Below are positions 45,186-54,025 of a stretch of DNA of 64,000 bases, piece after piece. The translations under genes and the position numbers were made by a program. This stretch comes from Quinella sp. 2Q5 (GTDB taxonomy: Bacteria > Bacillota > Negativicutes > Selenomonadales > Selenomonadaceae). The stretch lies in contig JADEZQ010000002.1 in the NCBI GenBank assembly GCA_015206785.1, positions 95,827-159,826 of the forward strand, read 5' to 3'. Position 1 is the stretch's first letter. Each line of letters starts with the position of its first letter. The notes below the pieces were generated by a model. The model worked only from the letters and a program-made list of their open reading frames with translations, was not told the DNA's origin and did no database searches.

Positions 45186-45866
45186 ATGAATCGTCGTGAA
45201 TTCGTCAAAGTCGTCGGGCTCGGCTCGTTGGCAGTTTACTTGAGCGGTTGCGGGCTCACGGCGATAAAAACTTCAGGCAATGACGACGGCGAAGTTGCCG
45301 CGCAAGAATCGGTGTCGAGGGGGAAGAACATGAAGATCGTCGTTATCAACAGCAGCCCGCATTCGGAGGAGCAATCCACGTCGCGATACTTGGCGTCGAG
45401 ATTCGTTCGCGGCGCAAGCGACGTTGGTCACGAAGTTTTTGTCTTCGACGCGGCGAACGAGGAGACTCACCCTTGCCGCGGCTGCGACCAATGCGGAATG
45501 GACGGCGCGTGCATTTTCGACGACGCCATAGAAGAAAAGCTGATGCCGCAGATGCTTCACGCCGACCTGCTCGTCTTGGTGACGCCGCTGTATTATTTCG
45601 GCATGAGCGCACAGCTCAAAACCGTCGTCGACAGATTTTACTCGCGCACCACTCGGCTCGGCAGCAAGAAGTCGATGATAATCGCCACGGCGTGGAACAG
45701 TGCCGATTGGACGATGGAGGCGCTCAAAGTTCATTACGAGACTCTCGTGCGCTATATGGGCTGGCAGGACGTCGGTCAGGTTTGGGCTGTCGGTTGTGGC
45801 TCGCGGCAAATGGTTGAGAGTTCGGAGTTCGGCGACCTCGCTTACAAAATCGGCGCGGGTCTGTAA
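45186..45866 (+). CDS. Exported flavodoxin-like NAD(P)H-dependent FMN reductase
   Basis: 226 residues. The N-terminus MNRREFVKVVGLGSLAVYLSGC combines a Tat-like RR motif with a lipobox (LSGC), so a folded, cofactor-loaded lipoprotein is likely. A flavodoxin fold follows from KIVVINSSPHSEEQSTS near residue 50, with CRGCDQCGMDGACIFDD near residue 97 and TPLYYFGMSAQLKTVVDR near 137. Such proteins reduce small molecules with FMN; pairing with an exported CMD protein suggests one redox pathway. Confidence 0.87.
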   Translation: MNRREFVKVVGLGSLAVYLSGCGLTAIKTSGNDDGEVAAQESVSRGKNMKIVVINSSPHSEEQSTSRYLASRFVRGASDVGHEVFVFDAANEETHPCRGCDQCGMDGACIFDDAIEEKLMPQMLHADLLVLVTPLYYFGMSAQLKTVVDRFYSRTTRLGSKKSMIIATAWNSADWTMEALKVHYETLVRYMGWQDVGQVWAVGCGSRQMVESSEFGDLAYKIGAGL

Positions 45867-45876
45867 AAAAAAATTT

Positions 45877-45914
45877 CCCCCAACGTCGCGGTGACGTCGG
45901 GGGATTTTTTTTTG
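45877..45914. terminator. Terminator between convergent genes
   Basis: CCCCC...GACGT arms pair as CCCCCAACGTC with GACGTCGGGGG, with A and T runs on the two sides (45877-45914). Confidence 0.8.
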
Positions 45915-45923
45915 CGCGGAAGT

Positions 45924-46853
45924 TCAGCCCATCGTCAGAGCCATGATCGCCTTCTGCGTGTGCAAACGGTTTTCCGCCTCGTCGAAGATGACATGAGCGT
46001 TGTCCTCAAGCACGTCGTCGGTGATTTCTTCGCCGCGATATGCGGGCAGACAGTGCAGGACGATTGCGTTCTTGCCCGCGCCGCTCAAAAGTTTTTTGTT
46101 GACTTGATACGGCGCGAAAATTTTCTTGCGCTCGTCGTGCTCAGCCTCCTGCCCCATGCTCGCCCAGGTGTCGGTGGCGATGATGTCGGCGTCGCGCACG
46201 GCGTCGGCGGGGTCAGCCGTCCACGAAAGTTTTGCGCCGGTCTCCTCAGCGTCGGCAAGCGCGTTCTCGAAAACTTTTGCGTTCGGCTTGTAGGCTTCGG
46301 GCGTGGCAACGGTCAGCGCCATTCCGACTTTCGCCGCGCCGTAGAGATAGCTGTTGGTCATGTTGTTGCCGTCGCCGACGTAAGCCATCTTCAACGCGCG
46401 GAAATTTTTTCCCTTGTGTTCACGAATCGTCAGCAAATCCGTCAGCACCTGGCAGGGGTGAAGCAAATCGGTCAGCCCGTTGATGACGGGAATGTCAGCG
46501 AACTTTGCAAGCTCCTCGACCTTCGCCTGCTCGAACGTGCGAATCATAATGCCGTCGAGATATCGCGCAAGGACTCGCGCGGTGTCTTTGATGGGCTCGC
46601 CGCGACCGAGTTGCAAGTCTTTGCCGGACAGGAACAGACCCGTGCCGCCCAGCTGAAAAATTCCGACCTCGAAGGATACGCGCGTCCTCGTCGAAGATTT
46701 CTCGAAGATCATGCCCAGCGTCTTGCCCGCCAAAATTTTGTGCTCGATGCCGGCTTTCTGCAGAGTTTTCAACCGCGCGGCAGTCTCCAAAATTTCTGCG
46801 ACCTCGTCGGTGCTCAAGTCGTGAATCGACAGCAAATCTTTACCGTTCAGCAA
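45924..46853 (-). CDS. argF: Ornithine carbamoyltransferase
   Basis: 309 residues, carbamoylates ornithine to citrulline. Carbamoyl-phosphate motif FEKSSTRTRVSFE near residue 50, HPCQVLTDL near residue 130 and catalytic HCLPAYRG near residue 265 are intact. TTG start with ACGGAGG about 10-12 bases upstream, overlapping the glycosyltransferase gene by 14 bp. Last gene of the argB-argD-GT-argF group. Confidence 0.96.
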   Translation of the reverse strand: MLNGKDLLSIHDLSTDEVAEILETAARLKTLQKAGIEHKILAGKTLGMIFEKSSTRTRVSFEVGIFQLGGTGLFLSGKDLQLGRGEPIKDTARVLARYLDGIMIRTFEQAKVEELAKFADIPVINGLTDLLHPCQVLTDLLTIREHKGKNFRALKMAYVGDGNNMTNSYLYGAAKVGMALTVATPEAYKPNAKVFENALADAEETGAKLSWTADPADAVRDADIIATDTWASMGQEAEHDERKKIFAPYQVNKKLLSGAGKNAIVLHCLPAYRGEEITDDVLEDNAHVIFDEAENRLHTQKAIMALTMG

Positions 46854-48114
46854 AATTATCAGCCTCCGTAAGTTTCAACAAGTCTCGAATATAATCCAGC
46901 TCCGCATAATCGCGCCACATGATGTTTATGCGGAACGTGTTCATCAGCAACGGGATGATGTGGAATGCGGCGCGGCGAATGTCGGCGACAACGGGATAGG
47001 GCAACATCAGCAACGTCGGCAGCTCACGCAGGAACAGCCGCGCGTCCGCAAAGCTCATTCCGTCGAACGAACGCAACATTGCCTTGAGCGCAACCTCCTC
47101 GAAAAATTTTGCGGGCGAATCGTCGGGAAGTTGTGTCCGCAGATACGCGGCGACTGCTCGGCACGTGAGGAACGTTTCCATCTTCCCCGCGAAGAATTCT
47201 GGCGGCGTCGAAGGCAACAGCGTCGGCGACAGGTTCGCCATCAGCGCGTTCAGTAATTTTTCGGCGGCGTGAGATTTGTCGGGCGGAAGGAAATTTTTTG
47301 CACGCTCGTCGCGGTAATGCAAGATGCCGTCGTCAAATTCCTCGTTGCGATTGTAAACATCAAACAATTCGTCGACATATCTGTTGCCCATAACGACACT
47401 GGCCCGCCCGCGATTTTGCTTCAAAGAAAATTCTTCACGGCTCTTGGAGAAATAGTGATTGATGACAATTTTTTCGGCCGCCACGGGCTGATTGAACGGA
47501 CCTTGCACAATGCCGCCGCGTTCGTTGACGGAATAAAGACCTTCAAAGTAATTCGCGAAGTGAGGGTTGCCGATAAAATTTACCTTGCGCGGATTGGAAA
47601 TGGTTTTGACGTGAGCATTGCCCAAACCGTCTGGAGCCCAATCGCTCGGCGCACGTCGCGTGAAACGTTCAAGCACGCCTTTGGAGTAATCCGCCGCCTC
47701 GTGACCGTTCGAGCCGAAGCAGTGCCAATTAACTGCGACGCCCGCCGCATTCGGTTTGCCCGACAAAATTTCGTCGACGACCTCAGCAATGGGACGATTG
47801 GTCTTCGGGAAGATGAATTCGTCGCCGTCAATGAACGCCATGTACCGCGCTTGAAACTTGAAACGCTTGACGGCGTCGATGTAAACGGGCATCTGCATTC
47901 CTTTGCCCGGCGCGGGAATGTAATCGACCAGACCGGCTTTGACATACGGCGCGGCGATTTCAGCTTGATTGTCGGGGCTCTCGTTGTCGTAGATGTAGAA
48001 ATGCTCCACACCCGCCGCCAAATGATAGTCGAGCCACTCTTTGAGATACGGTCCCTCGTTCTTCATGATGGCGACGATTGCCAAGTCGTGCAGGAATAAA
48101 TTTCTGTCAACCAT
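46840..48114 (-). CDS. GT92-like (DUF23) glycosyltransferase
   Basis: 424 residues. The N-terminal half is a GT-A fold of the GT92 / glycosyl transferase family 2-like type: AIVAIMKNEGPYLKEWLDYH near residue 12, YIYDNESPDN near residue 40, the DXD-like FIDGDEFIFP near residue 94 and the late INHYFSKS near 218. The C-terminal 150 residues are helical with no known domain. It probably modifies a surface glycan. Its place between argD and argF, with 2-bp and 14-bp junctions, is odd and not explained by arginine synthesis. Confidence 0.82.
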   Translation of the reverse strand: MVDRNLFLHDLAIVAIMKNEGPYLKEWLDYHLAAGVEHFYIYDNESPDNQAEIAAPYVKAGLVDYIPAPGKGMQMPVYIDAVKRFKFQARYMAFIDGDEFIFPKTNRPIAEVVDEILSGKPNAAGVAVNWHCFGSNGHEAADYSKGVLERFTRRAPSDWAPDGLGNAHVKTISNPRKVNFIGNPHFANYFEGLYSVNERGGIVQGPFNQPVAAEKIVINHYFSKSREEFSLKQNRGRASVVMGNRYVDELFDVYNRNEEFDDGILHYRDERAKNFLPPDKSHAAEKLLNALMANLSPTLLPSTPPEFFAGKMETFLTCRAVAAYLRTQLPDDSPAKFFEEVALKAMLRSFDGMSFADARLFLRELPTLLMLPYPVVADIRRAAFHIIPLLMNTFRINIMWRDYAELDYIRDLLKLTEADNFAER

Positions 48115-48116
48115 AT

Positions 48117-49313
48117 TCAGTCTCCGAGCACGCCGTCCAAAATGTCAATCAGTTCGTCGACGTGAGCTTCGGTGATGATGAGCGGCGGGATAAACCTGAG
48201 CACCGTGCCGACCGTGCAGTTGATGATGGCTCCGCGCTTCATGCACTCGTTGACGATTTCCACGCCCGAAAGTTTCGGACGGTCAAGCTGTGCGCCGAGG
48301 ATCAGACCTTCGCCGCGAATCTCCGAAATCTGCGCGGGATACTTGCGTTGCAGTTCGATGAGCCGCCGTTTGAAGTACGCGCCGACTTTTTCGACGTGTG
48401 CCAAAAATTTTTCGTCGGGAACAGTGTCGAGCACCACGTTCGCCGCCGCGCAAGCCAATGGGTTGCCGCCAAATGTCGTGCCGTGGTCGCCGGCGTGAAA
48501 GGCTTGCGCAACGTCCTCGGTGCAGATGAACGCGCCAATCGGCACGCCGCCCGCCAGACCTTTGGCAAGCGTGACGATGTCGGGTTTGATGCCGTACTTC
48601 TCGTAAGCGAAGAACTTTCCGCTGCGCCCGATGCCCGACTGAATCTCGTCGAGAATGAGCAACGCATGATGTCTGTCGCACAGCTCGCGAACTTTCTGCA
48701 AGTAGCCGTCGCGCGGGGGATAAACGCCGCCTTCGCCCTGAATCGTCTCCAACATCACCGCGCAGGTTCTGTCGGAAATTTTTTCGGCAAGCTCGTCGAT
48801 GTCGTTGAAGTGCACGTAATCGAAGTCTGCGGGCAAAGGTTCAAAGCCCTTGTGATATTTCGGTTGACCCGTCGCCGTCAAAGTCGCCAGCGTCCTGCCG
48901 TGGAAGCTGTCCCACGCGCTGATGATCTGCGTCTTGTCGGCGGAAAATTTTTTCGCGAACTTGCGGGCGAGCTTGATTGCGCCTTCGTTAGCCTCCGCGC
49001 CGGAATTGCCGAAGAACGCACGATCCAGCCCGCTCAATTTGACGAGCTTGGCGGCGGCGTCAGCTTGCGGCTCGGTGTAATAGAGATTGCTCACGTGAAT
49101 GACTTTGCGCGCCTGGTTGCTGATGGCGTCGACCAGCGGCTCATAGGCGTGACCGAGAACGTTGACGGCGATGCCCGCCAAAAAATCCAGATAGCGTTTG
49201 CCGTTGATGTCGTAGAGATAGACGCCCTCGCCGCGGTCAAGAACGATGCGATAGCGTTTGAACACGGGCAGATAATTTTCGTCGTCCCGCTGAAAAATTT
49301 TTTCGTCCGTCAA
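48117..49313 (-). CDS. argD: Acetylornithine aminotransferase
   Basis: 398 residues from TTG 49313 (GGAGTGATTGAT just upstream). PLP enzyme that makes N-acetylornithine. FFGNSGAEANEGAIKLAR near residue 95, SFHGRTLATLTATGQ near residue 125, LDEIQSGIGRSG near 215 and the PLP lysine in VTLAKGLAGGVPIGAF near 242 are present. It lies 22 bp downstream of argB. Confidence 0.96.
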   Translation of the reverse strand: MTDEKIFQRDDENYLPVFKRYRIVLDRGEGVYLYDINGKRYLDFLAGIAVNVLGHAYEPLVDAISNQARKVIHVSNLYYTEPQADAAAKLVKLSGLDRAFFGNSGAEANEGAIKLARKFAKKFSADKTQIISAWDSFHGRTLATLTATGQPKYHKGFEPLPADFDYVHFNDIDELAEKISDRTCAVMLETIQGEGGVYPPRDGYLQKVRELCDRHHALLILDEIQSGIGRSGKFFAYEKYGIKPDIVTLAKGLAGGVPIGAFICTEDVAQAFHAGDHGTTFGGNPLACAAANVVLDTVPDEKFLAHVEKVGAYFKRRLIELQRKYPAQISEIRGEGLILGAQLDRPKLSGVEIVNECMKRGAIINCTVGTVLRFIPPLIITEAHVDELIDILDGVLGD

Positions 49314-49335
49314 ATCAATCACTCCTCGAAAATTT

Positions 49336-50346
49336 TCACTGCTCAACTTCCGTGCCGAGACCCGCCGTCGTGAACAGCTCCAGGATTATCGAATGCTCAA
49401 GCCGCCCGTCGATAATGTAAGCTTTGTTGGTGCCCGCGTCAATCGCCCGCAAGCACGCCTCGACCTTGGGGATCATACCGCCGCTGATGGTGCCGTCTTT
49501 GATGTAGGCGCGCGCGTCGTCGGCTTTCAACGTGGAGATGAAACTTTTCTTGTCGGCGAAATTTTTGTAGACGCCCTCGGTGTCGGTCAATAGCAGAAGC
49601 TTTTCCGCCTGCAGTGCGCCGGCGATGTCCGCGGCAACATAATCCGCGTTGATGTTGTAGCTCTCGCCGTCCTCACCGACGCCGATGGGCGCGATGACCG
49701 GCACGTAGCCCCGGCGAATCAAATCGTCGACGATGCGGATATCAACCTGCTTTGCCTTGCCGACGTAGCCGATATCGACTTTGGTCTTGGTGTCGCCGTC
49801 GTAAACGGTCGCCAATTTTTTTTCGGCGCGAATGAGATCAGCGTCCTTGCCGCTCAAGCCCACGGCACGCAGTCCGCGTCGGTTGAGCAGCGTGACGATT
49901 TCGGAATTGATCTTGCCGTCCAAAACCATCTCGGCAATCTCAACGGTCTCTTCGTCGGTGACGCGCAGTCCGCTGACGAATTCGGTTTCCTTGCCGAGCT
50001 TTTTGAGGAAGCCGGTGATTTCGGGACCGCCGCCGTGCACGATGACGACGTTAATGCCGACGAACTTCATCAACGCGACGTCCTGCATGACCGACGACTT
50101 GAGCGCGTCGTTGACCATTGCGTTGCCGCCGTACTTGATGACGATGGTCTTGCCGTGAAATTCTTGGATATAGGGCAGAGCCTCGACGAGGATTGCCGCA
50201 CGATCTGCCGCGCTGAAAATTTTCGTGTCGGGCGATTTGTTGAGCTCGGCGTTTAGTTCAGCGAGAGCCTCGGCGTGCATTTCGTCGGGCAAAAATTTTT
50301 TCAGCAGCTCGGCCGCCAATGTCAGTTGCAAAGTTTCGTCAGTCAT
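49336..50346 (-). CDS. argB: N-acetylglutamate kinase
   Basis: 336 residues. Phosphorylates N-acetylglutamate. TIVIKYGGNAM near residue 67, VIVHGGGPEI near residue 100, VGLSGKDADLI near residue 180 and the late GTISGGMIPKVEAC near 285 are intact. A non-canonical N-terminal helical extension of about 45 residues, rich in Leu/Glu/Ala, precedes the kinase domain. Extensions of the N-terminal helix mark arginine-inhibited hexameric enzymes, so feedback control is likely. ATG 50346 overlaps recT by 8 bases. Confidence 0.95.
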   Translation of the reverse strand: MTDETLQLTLAAELLKKFLPDEMHAEALAELNAELNKSPDTKIFSAADRAAILVEALPYIQEFHGKTIVIKYGGNAMVNDALKSSVMQDVALMKFVGINVVIVHGGGPEITGFLKKLGKETEFVSGLRVTDEETVEIAEMVLDGKINSEIVTLLNRRGLRAVGLSGKDADLIRAEKKLATVYDGDTKTKVDIGYVGKAKQVDIRIVDDLIRRGYVPVIAPIGVGEDGESYNINADYVAADIAGALQAEKLLLLTDTEGVYKNFADKKSFISTLKADDARAYIKDGTISGGMIPKVEACLRAIDAGTNKAYIIDGRLEHSIILELFTTAGLGTEVEQ

Positions 50347-51157
50347 GTTGTTCCTCCGTGTCTGCAGTGTTGTCTTCGGCAATGTCTTCGGCTTCGGGCA
50401 GGTCAATCACGTCGCTGAAGGGGACGACTTTCTCCTCGCCGCGCTCGTTGTCGATGTAGCGGAAGCCTTCTTCGGTGACGATTGCCTGATCAGCTTGCAG
50501 AGCCGCCGCCAACGCCGCGGACTTTAGGTCAATCGAAATGATGCCGAAGTTGCTGAGCAATTTCTTGAGGACGGTCTTCTTCGCCATAGCGTCGAAGTTC
50601 GTCGACCAGACCGAAGACTTCCTGCCCGAACGAATGTCGTAGGCAAAGCTCTGCGAATATTTTTCGGCGTGCGCCTTCAGCTCGTCGACGGACATGTAAA
50701 GCGACTTCTCGAAGCCGTCAGTCAGTTTCATGTAAGCGACGTAGCCGACGACCTCGTCGGAAATTTTTTCGCCGCGAATAATCTCGCCCGTGACGAAATC
50801 GATATCGGCAATCTGTCCTTCGCAGACCGCGCCCGAATTGAGCGTGCGATATCGTCCGCTGCGCATGGCAAGCTGAACATAACCGCGCCAGCCCATCTGG
50901 AATTGCGCCTTGCCTTTGTAGGGGACGATGTGCGCGAAGCCCAGGCTCGGATTGATCGGCAGCTTGAGGGCGGCGGCTATCCCCGCGGCGGCTACGATTG
51001 AGTTCGGCGAACACTCAAGCAGCTTTGCATTGCCGCGCACAATCGTCAATATCGACGACACGAACGACGGCGCGGACGCGTCCAACAGTTCCTCGAAGCG
51101 GCGTTTGATGCTCGGTGCGCTGAGCAGCTGTTGCAGGGTCGGCTGTTCCTGTCTCAT
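50339..51157 (-). CDS. recT: RecT-family single-strand annealing protein
   Basis: 272 residues. Phage-type recombinase that anneals DNA strands. The RecT core shows SILTIVRGNAKLLECSPNSI near residue 33, LKLPINPSLGFAHIVPYKG near residue 62, QFQMGWRGYVQLAMRSG near 85 and MAKKTVLKKLLSNFG near 190; the C-terminus is acidic. ATG 51157 has AAAGGAG 7-8 bases upstream. RecT usually travels with RecE or another exonuclease in prophages; here it stands alone and overlaps argB by 8 bases, so it is a stray mobile-element gene now sitting in a metabolic operon. Confidence 0.92.
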   Translation of the reverse strand: MRQEQPTLQQLLSAPSIKRRFEELLDASAPSFVSSILTIVRGNAKLLECSPNSIVAAAGIAAALKLPINPSLGFAHIVPYKGKAQFQMGWRGYVQLAMRSGRYRTLNSGAVCEGQIADIDFVTGEIIRGEKISDEVVGYVAYMKLTDGFEKSLYMSVDELKAHAEKYSQSFAYDIRSGRKSSVWSTNFDAMAKKTVLKKLLSNFGIISIDLKSAALAAALQADQAIVTEEGFRYIDNERGEEKVVPFSDVIDLPEAEDIAEDNTADTEEQHD

Positions 51158-51170
51158 GGGAATTCTCCTT

Positions 51171-52106
51171 TCATTCGTCAACATCAAATTCTTCGCGCAA
51201 CGTCTCGTACATCTCCAGCAGACGAATCTGCATTGCAAGCTCGCTCATGTCCGCGCGGAAGGCATACGCCTTGAGGACGGCGGCATCGTTCGCCGCGTGA
51301 GCACGACGCAAATCGCTCGGCATGGAAATTTCGTCGTAAAGGTCGGCATAGCTCGCGTTCGGATAATTTGCTCGCGCGTCCAAAATTTTTTGCGCGGTCG
51401 CCGCAATTCGCTCGCGGTAGGCTTCGGGATAGAACAGCGGCCACGGAAACGGATTGTAACAGATTGTCGCCGAATACTGGTAGCGGCTCGTCAGTCGCCC
51501 GCAAACCAATCGCACCCAGTTCATGTGCACCGACGACGTGAGCACGCCGAAGTGAAACAGGTCTGCGTCGGGTACCGCCAACGCCGTATTGACAACGACA
51601 TTTTCCGCGCTCATGTAGCCGATTGGAATGTATCTTCGCCGTTCGGAGCTGACTTTTGGTATCAGCAAGTAGTTCGTCGTCGGCTGACGGATCTCGGCGA
51701 ACAGCGTCGGCTTGTCGGCAAGCTTGCGAGTGGCGGCGCGTTTGCTGTTCAATCGATATTCGCGGACGGCTTTGACGCGCTGATAGACCAGCGGCATGCG
51801 TCGCAGTTCATCGGGCGGACAGTCCACGAGCCACAGGCAGTAGCGTTGCTTGCGGTTGATGAACTCGTCGGAACCAATCAGCGGGCGGATAAACTTTTTC
51901 GCACGAGGCTCGCAGGCAACGAAGTCATTCATCTCGTCGCCGGTGAAGGAAAAGTTTCCGTCGTCCACCATTGAACTGCCCATGCGAATCTGCGGCACGT
52001 TGAAGAACGGCTCGTTGCGTTTCATGACGTAGATATCCGGACCGGGAATCAGGTAGCCGTTGATGTGATTGACGACGACGAAATTTTTTTCGGGCACGCC
52101 GTTCAT
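51171..52106 (-). pseudogene. MmeI-type (type IIL) recognition-domain fragment
   Basis: 311 residues that match only the C-terminal third of MmeI-like restriction-methylases (about 900 residues): INGYLIPGPDIYVMKRNEP, PQIRMGSSMVDDGNF, the recognition domain with KFIRPLIGSDEFINRKQRYC and LWLVDCPPDELRRMP, then PKVSSERRRYIPIGYM and CYNPFPWPLFYP. The nuclease, methylase NPPY core and spacer are missing. An ATG overlaps the phosphatase stop (ATGA), so it may still be translated. Most likely a truncated relic next to recT; a free-standing DNA-recognition protein is the alternative. Confidence 0.75.
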
Positions 52107-53338
52107 CTCTGCGCGGTCTCAGCGAAACGATTCATCACGTCGCTGAACAGGTACAAACCGTCGGCGTTGGGCTCAAGACCTTTCAAACGCAGCGGAAAAA
52201 TTTTCGGCGGGTTGTCCGGCGTCAAGGGCTCGATGTTGCGGATTTGCTTCGTGCTCGGATAAACCATGCTGAGCGCGGCATAAACTTGCCCGTCACGCCC
52301 GCGCCACTTCTCGACGACGAACTTGCAACCGATGGGCGCACGCGACTCAATTGTTTCGGGCAGGGAATAATCTTCCACGCCCAGAGCACTCGTCACGCTG
52401 ATGATGTTGGTGTCGTGCCCGCAGAGGAAGGTGAACTTGCGGGCGGCGTTGTCGAGTTCGCTTTGCATGCAGACAATCAGCGGGCGAGCGATGTTGACGG
52501 AGATGTTTGGCGTGCCGACGAGTTCGCCGCCGAACTCCACGAGGTCACCTATCTGCTTCCACTGCTTGTCGCTGAACTTTTTGCCGAAGGCAGTGCCCGT
52601 CTCGTAATACTGCAGGACGAGCGCGTCAGCCGCATCAAACGCCGCACCGATTGAGCCGGTCACGTTGGGTTGCTTCTTGTCGGCAATCAGGAACTTTGCG
52701 TCGGCGGCGGAAAAATTTTTGACGTTGTTCTTCTTGGCGTAGGCGGAGTCCTTGAAGTCAAGAGCCTTCTCCATCAGCGCGAGGGTCGCGGAAAATTTTT
52801 CGCCGAGCTGTTTGGGATCATTGACGCCGCTGAAGGTGAGCAGCTCTTTCTCCGCCACGGCACGCAAGCTGTCGTTCATCGAGATGAATCGCGTGTTGAA
52901 GACGGGGTCGCGATCCTTTTCGATGGTGCCGGAATATTTGACGCGAGCATTGGCGACGGGCAGCAGTCCGCTCGAAAAATATTGCGCGGTGGCGACGGTG
53001 CGTTGCCGAGAGTTTGCGTAGAAGAGGAATTCATCTTCGGCGGGCTGATAATTTTCCGGCATGAAATTTTCGTCGACGAGATACTTGCGGAAATATTGAC
53101 CGAGCTCCGTCTCCGACAATCCGCCGCGCAGGGACAGTTCACGCGAGCCGCTTGTCCAGGCAAACCATTTGTGCGGCGTGAGGTCTGCGGTCTCTTTGAT
53201 GTGTGGCGAGCGCAGGTTGTGGCGGCTGAGGATAACGACTTTTTCCAGCGTGTAGCCGTCGCCGAAACGTTTCGCTTCCGTCGTCCACGGCAACGACAAA
53301 ATCAGCAGAGCCAGAAGCGTGACGAAAATTTTTTTCAC
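52103..53338 (-). CDS. Exported histidine-type acid phosphatase
   Basis: 411 residues from GTG 53338. Signal peptide MKKIFVTLLALLILSLPWTT, cleavage near TEA. The catalytic motif LSRHNLRSPH near residue 37 is a variant of RHGXRXP with Asn for Gly, and the proton donor HDTN lies near residue 319. Such enzymes hydrolyse phosphate esters, including phytate, outside the cytoplasm. GGAGGGA precedes the start. It follows ktrA by 15 bp, though no functional link to potassium transport is obvious. Confidence 0.9.
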   Translation of the reverse strand: MKKIFVTLLALLILSLPWTTEAKRFGDGYTLEKVVILSRHNLRSPHIKETADLTPHKWFAWTSGSRELSLRGGLSETELGQYFRKYLVDENFMPENYQPAEDEFLFYANSRQRTVATAQYFSSGLLPVANARVKYSGTIEKDRDPVFNTRFISMNDSLRAVAEKELLTFSGVNDPKQLGEKFSATLALMEKALDFKDSAYAKKNNVKNFSAADAKFLIADKKQPNVTGSIGAAFDAADALVLQYYETGTAFGKKFSDKQWKQIGDLVEFGGELVGTPNISVNIARPLIVCMQSELDNAARKFTFLCGHDTNIISVTSALGVEDYSLPETIESRAPIGCKFVVEKWRGRDGQVYAALSMVYPSTKQIRNIEPLTPDNPPKIFPLRLKGLEPNADGLYLFSDVMNRFAETAQR

Positions 53339-53353
53339 GGACAATCCCTCCAA

Positions 53354-54013
53354 TCACAAGTTCATGCCGCGTTCAAACTTGGAGAGCGCGGTGGGCGTGC
53401 CTATCACGAAAATTTTGTCGTGCGCGGTGAAGATACGGTCTGGCGGCGGCGTGACGAGAGTTTCATCGCCGCTGACGATCGCGACGACGTTGACGTTGAA
53501 GTGCGCGCGCAGATTCGCTTCGATCAAATTTTTTCCGACGAGCGGCTGTGGCACCGTTATGCGCAGGATGTTGATGTTCTCGTCGATGTCGATTCTGTCG
53601 ACGACGTTCGGCGAGACGAGACTCAACGCCAGAGCCCGCGCCATATCCCGTTCGGAGAAGATGATGTTTGCCGCGCCGAGCTGTCGAGCCATCTTCGCGT
53701 GGCGTTCGTCTATCGCCTTGACAATAATTTCGCCGACGCCCATCTCGTTGCACAACATCGTTGCCATCAAGGAAGATTCCAGGTTCTTCGACGCAATGAC
53801 GACCGTATCGAAGTTGGCAATGCCCGCCTCGTGTAGGGCGCGCGCGTCGCGGAAGTCGAAGCTCACCACGTGCGTCAGAGTTTCCGCCAGGTCAGCGATA
53901 ATCGCTTCGTCTTTGTCCACGCCAAGGACATCGCAACCCATCTGTTCGAGCGTAAGGGCGACGTTCCGACCGAAACGCCCCAAGCCTAAGACTGCAAACT
54001 GTTTGTTGGTCAT
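53354..54013 (-). CDS. ktrA: Ktr/Trk potassium uptake regulatory subunit
   Basis: 219 residues. RCK-type regulatory ring protein that gates KtrB. An RCK_N Rossmann domain (FAVLGLGRFGRNVALTL near residue 6, GVDKDEAIIADLA near 31) is followed by an RCK_C domain from about 140 to the end (LRITVPQPLVGKNLIEANL). It lies 12 bp downstream of ktrB. Confidence 0.95.
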   Translation of the reverse strand: MTNKQFAVLGLGRFGRNVALTLEQMGCDVLGVDKDEAIIADLAETLTHVVSFDFRDARALHEAGIANFDTVVIASKNLESSLMATMLCNEMGVGEIIVKAIDERHAKMARQLGAANIIFSERDMARALALSLVSPNVVDRIDIDENINILRITVPQPLVGKNLIEANLRAHFNVNVVAIVSGDETLVTPPPDRIFTAHDKIFVIGTPTALSKFERGMNL

Positions 54014-54025
54014 AATATCACCTCG

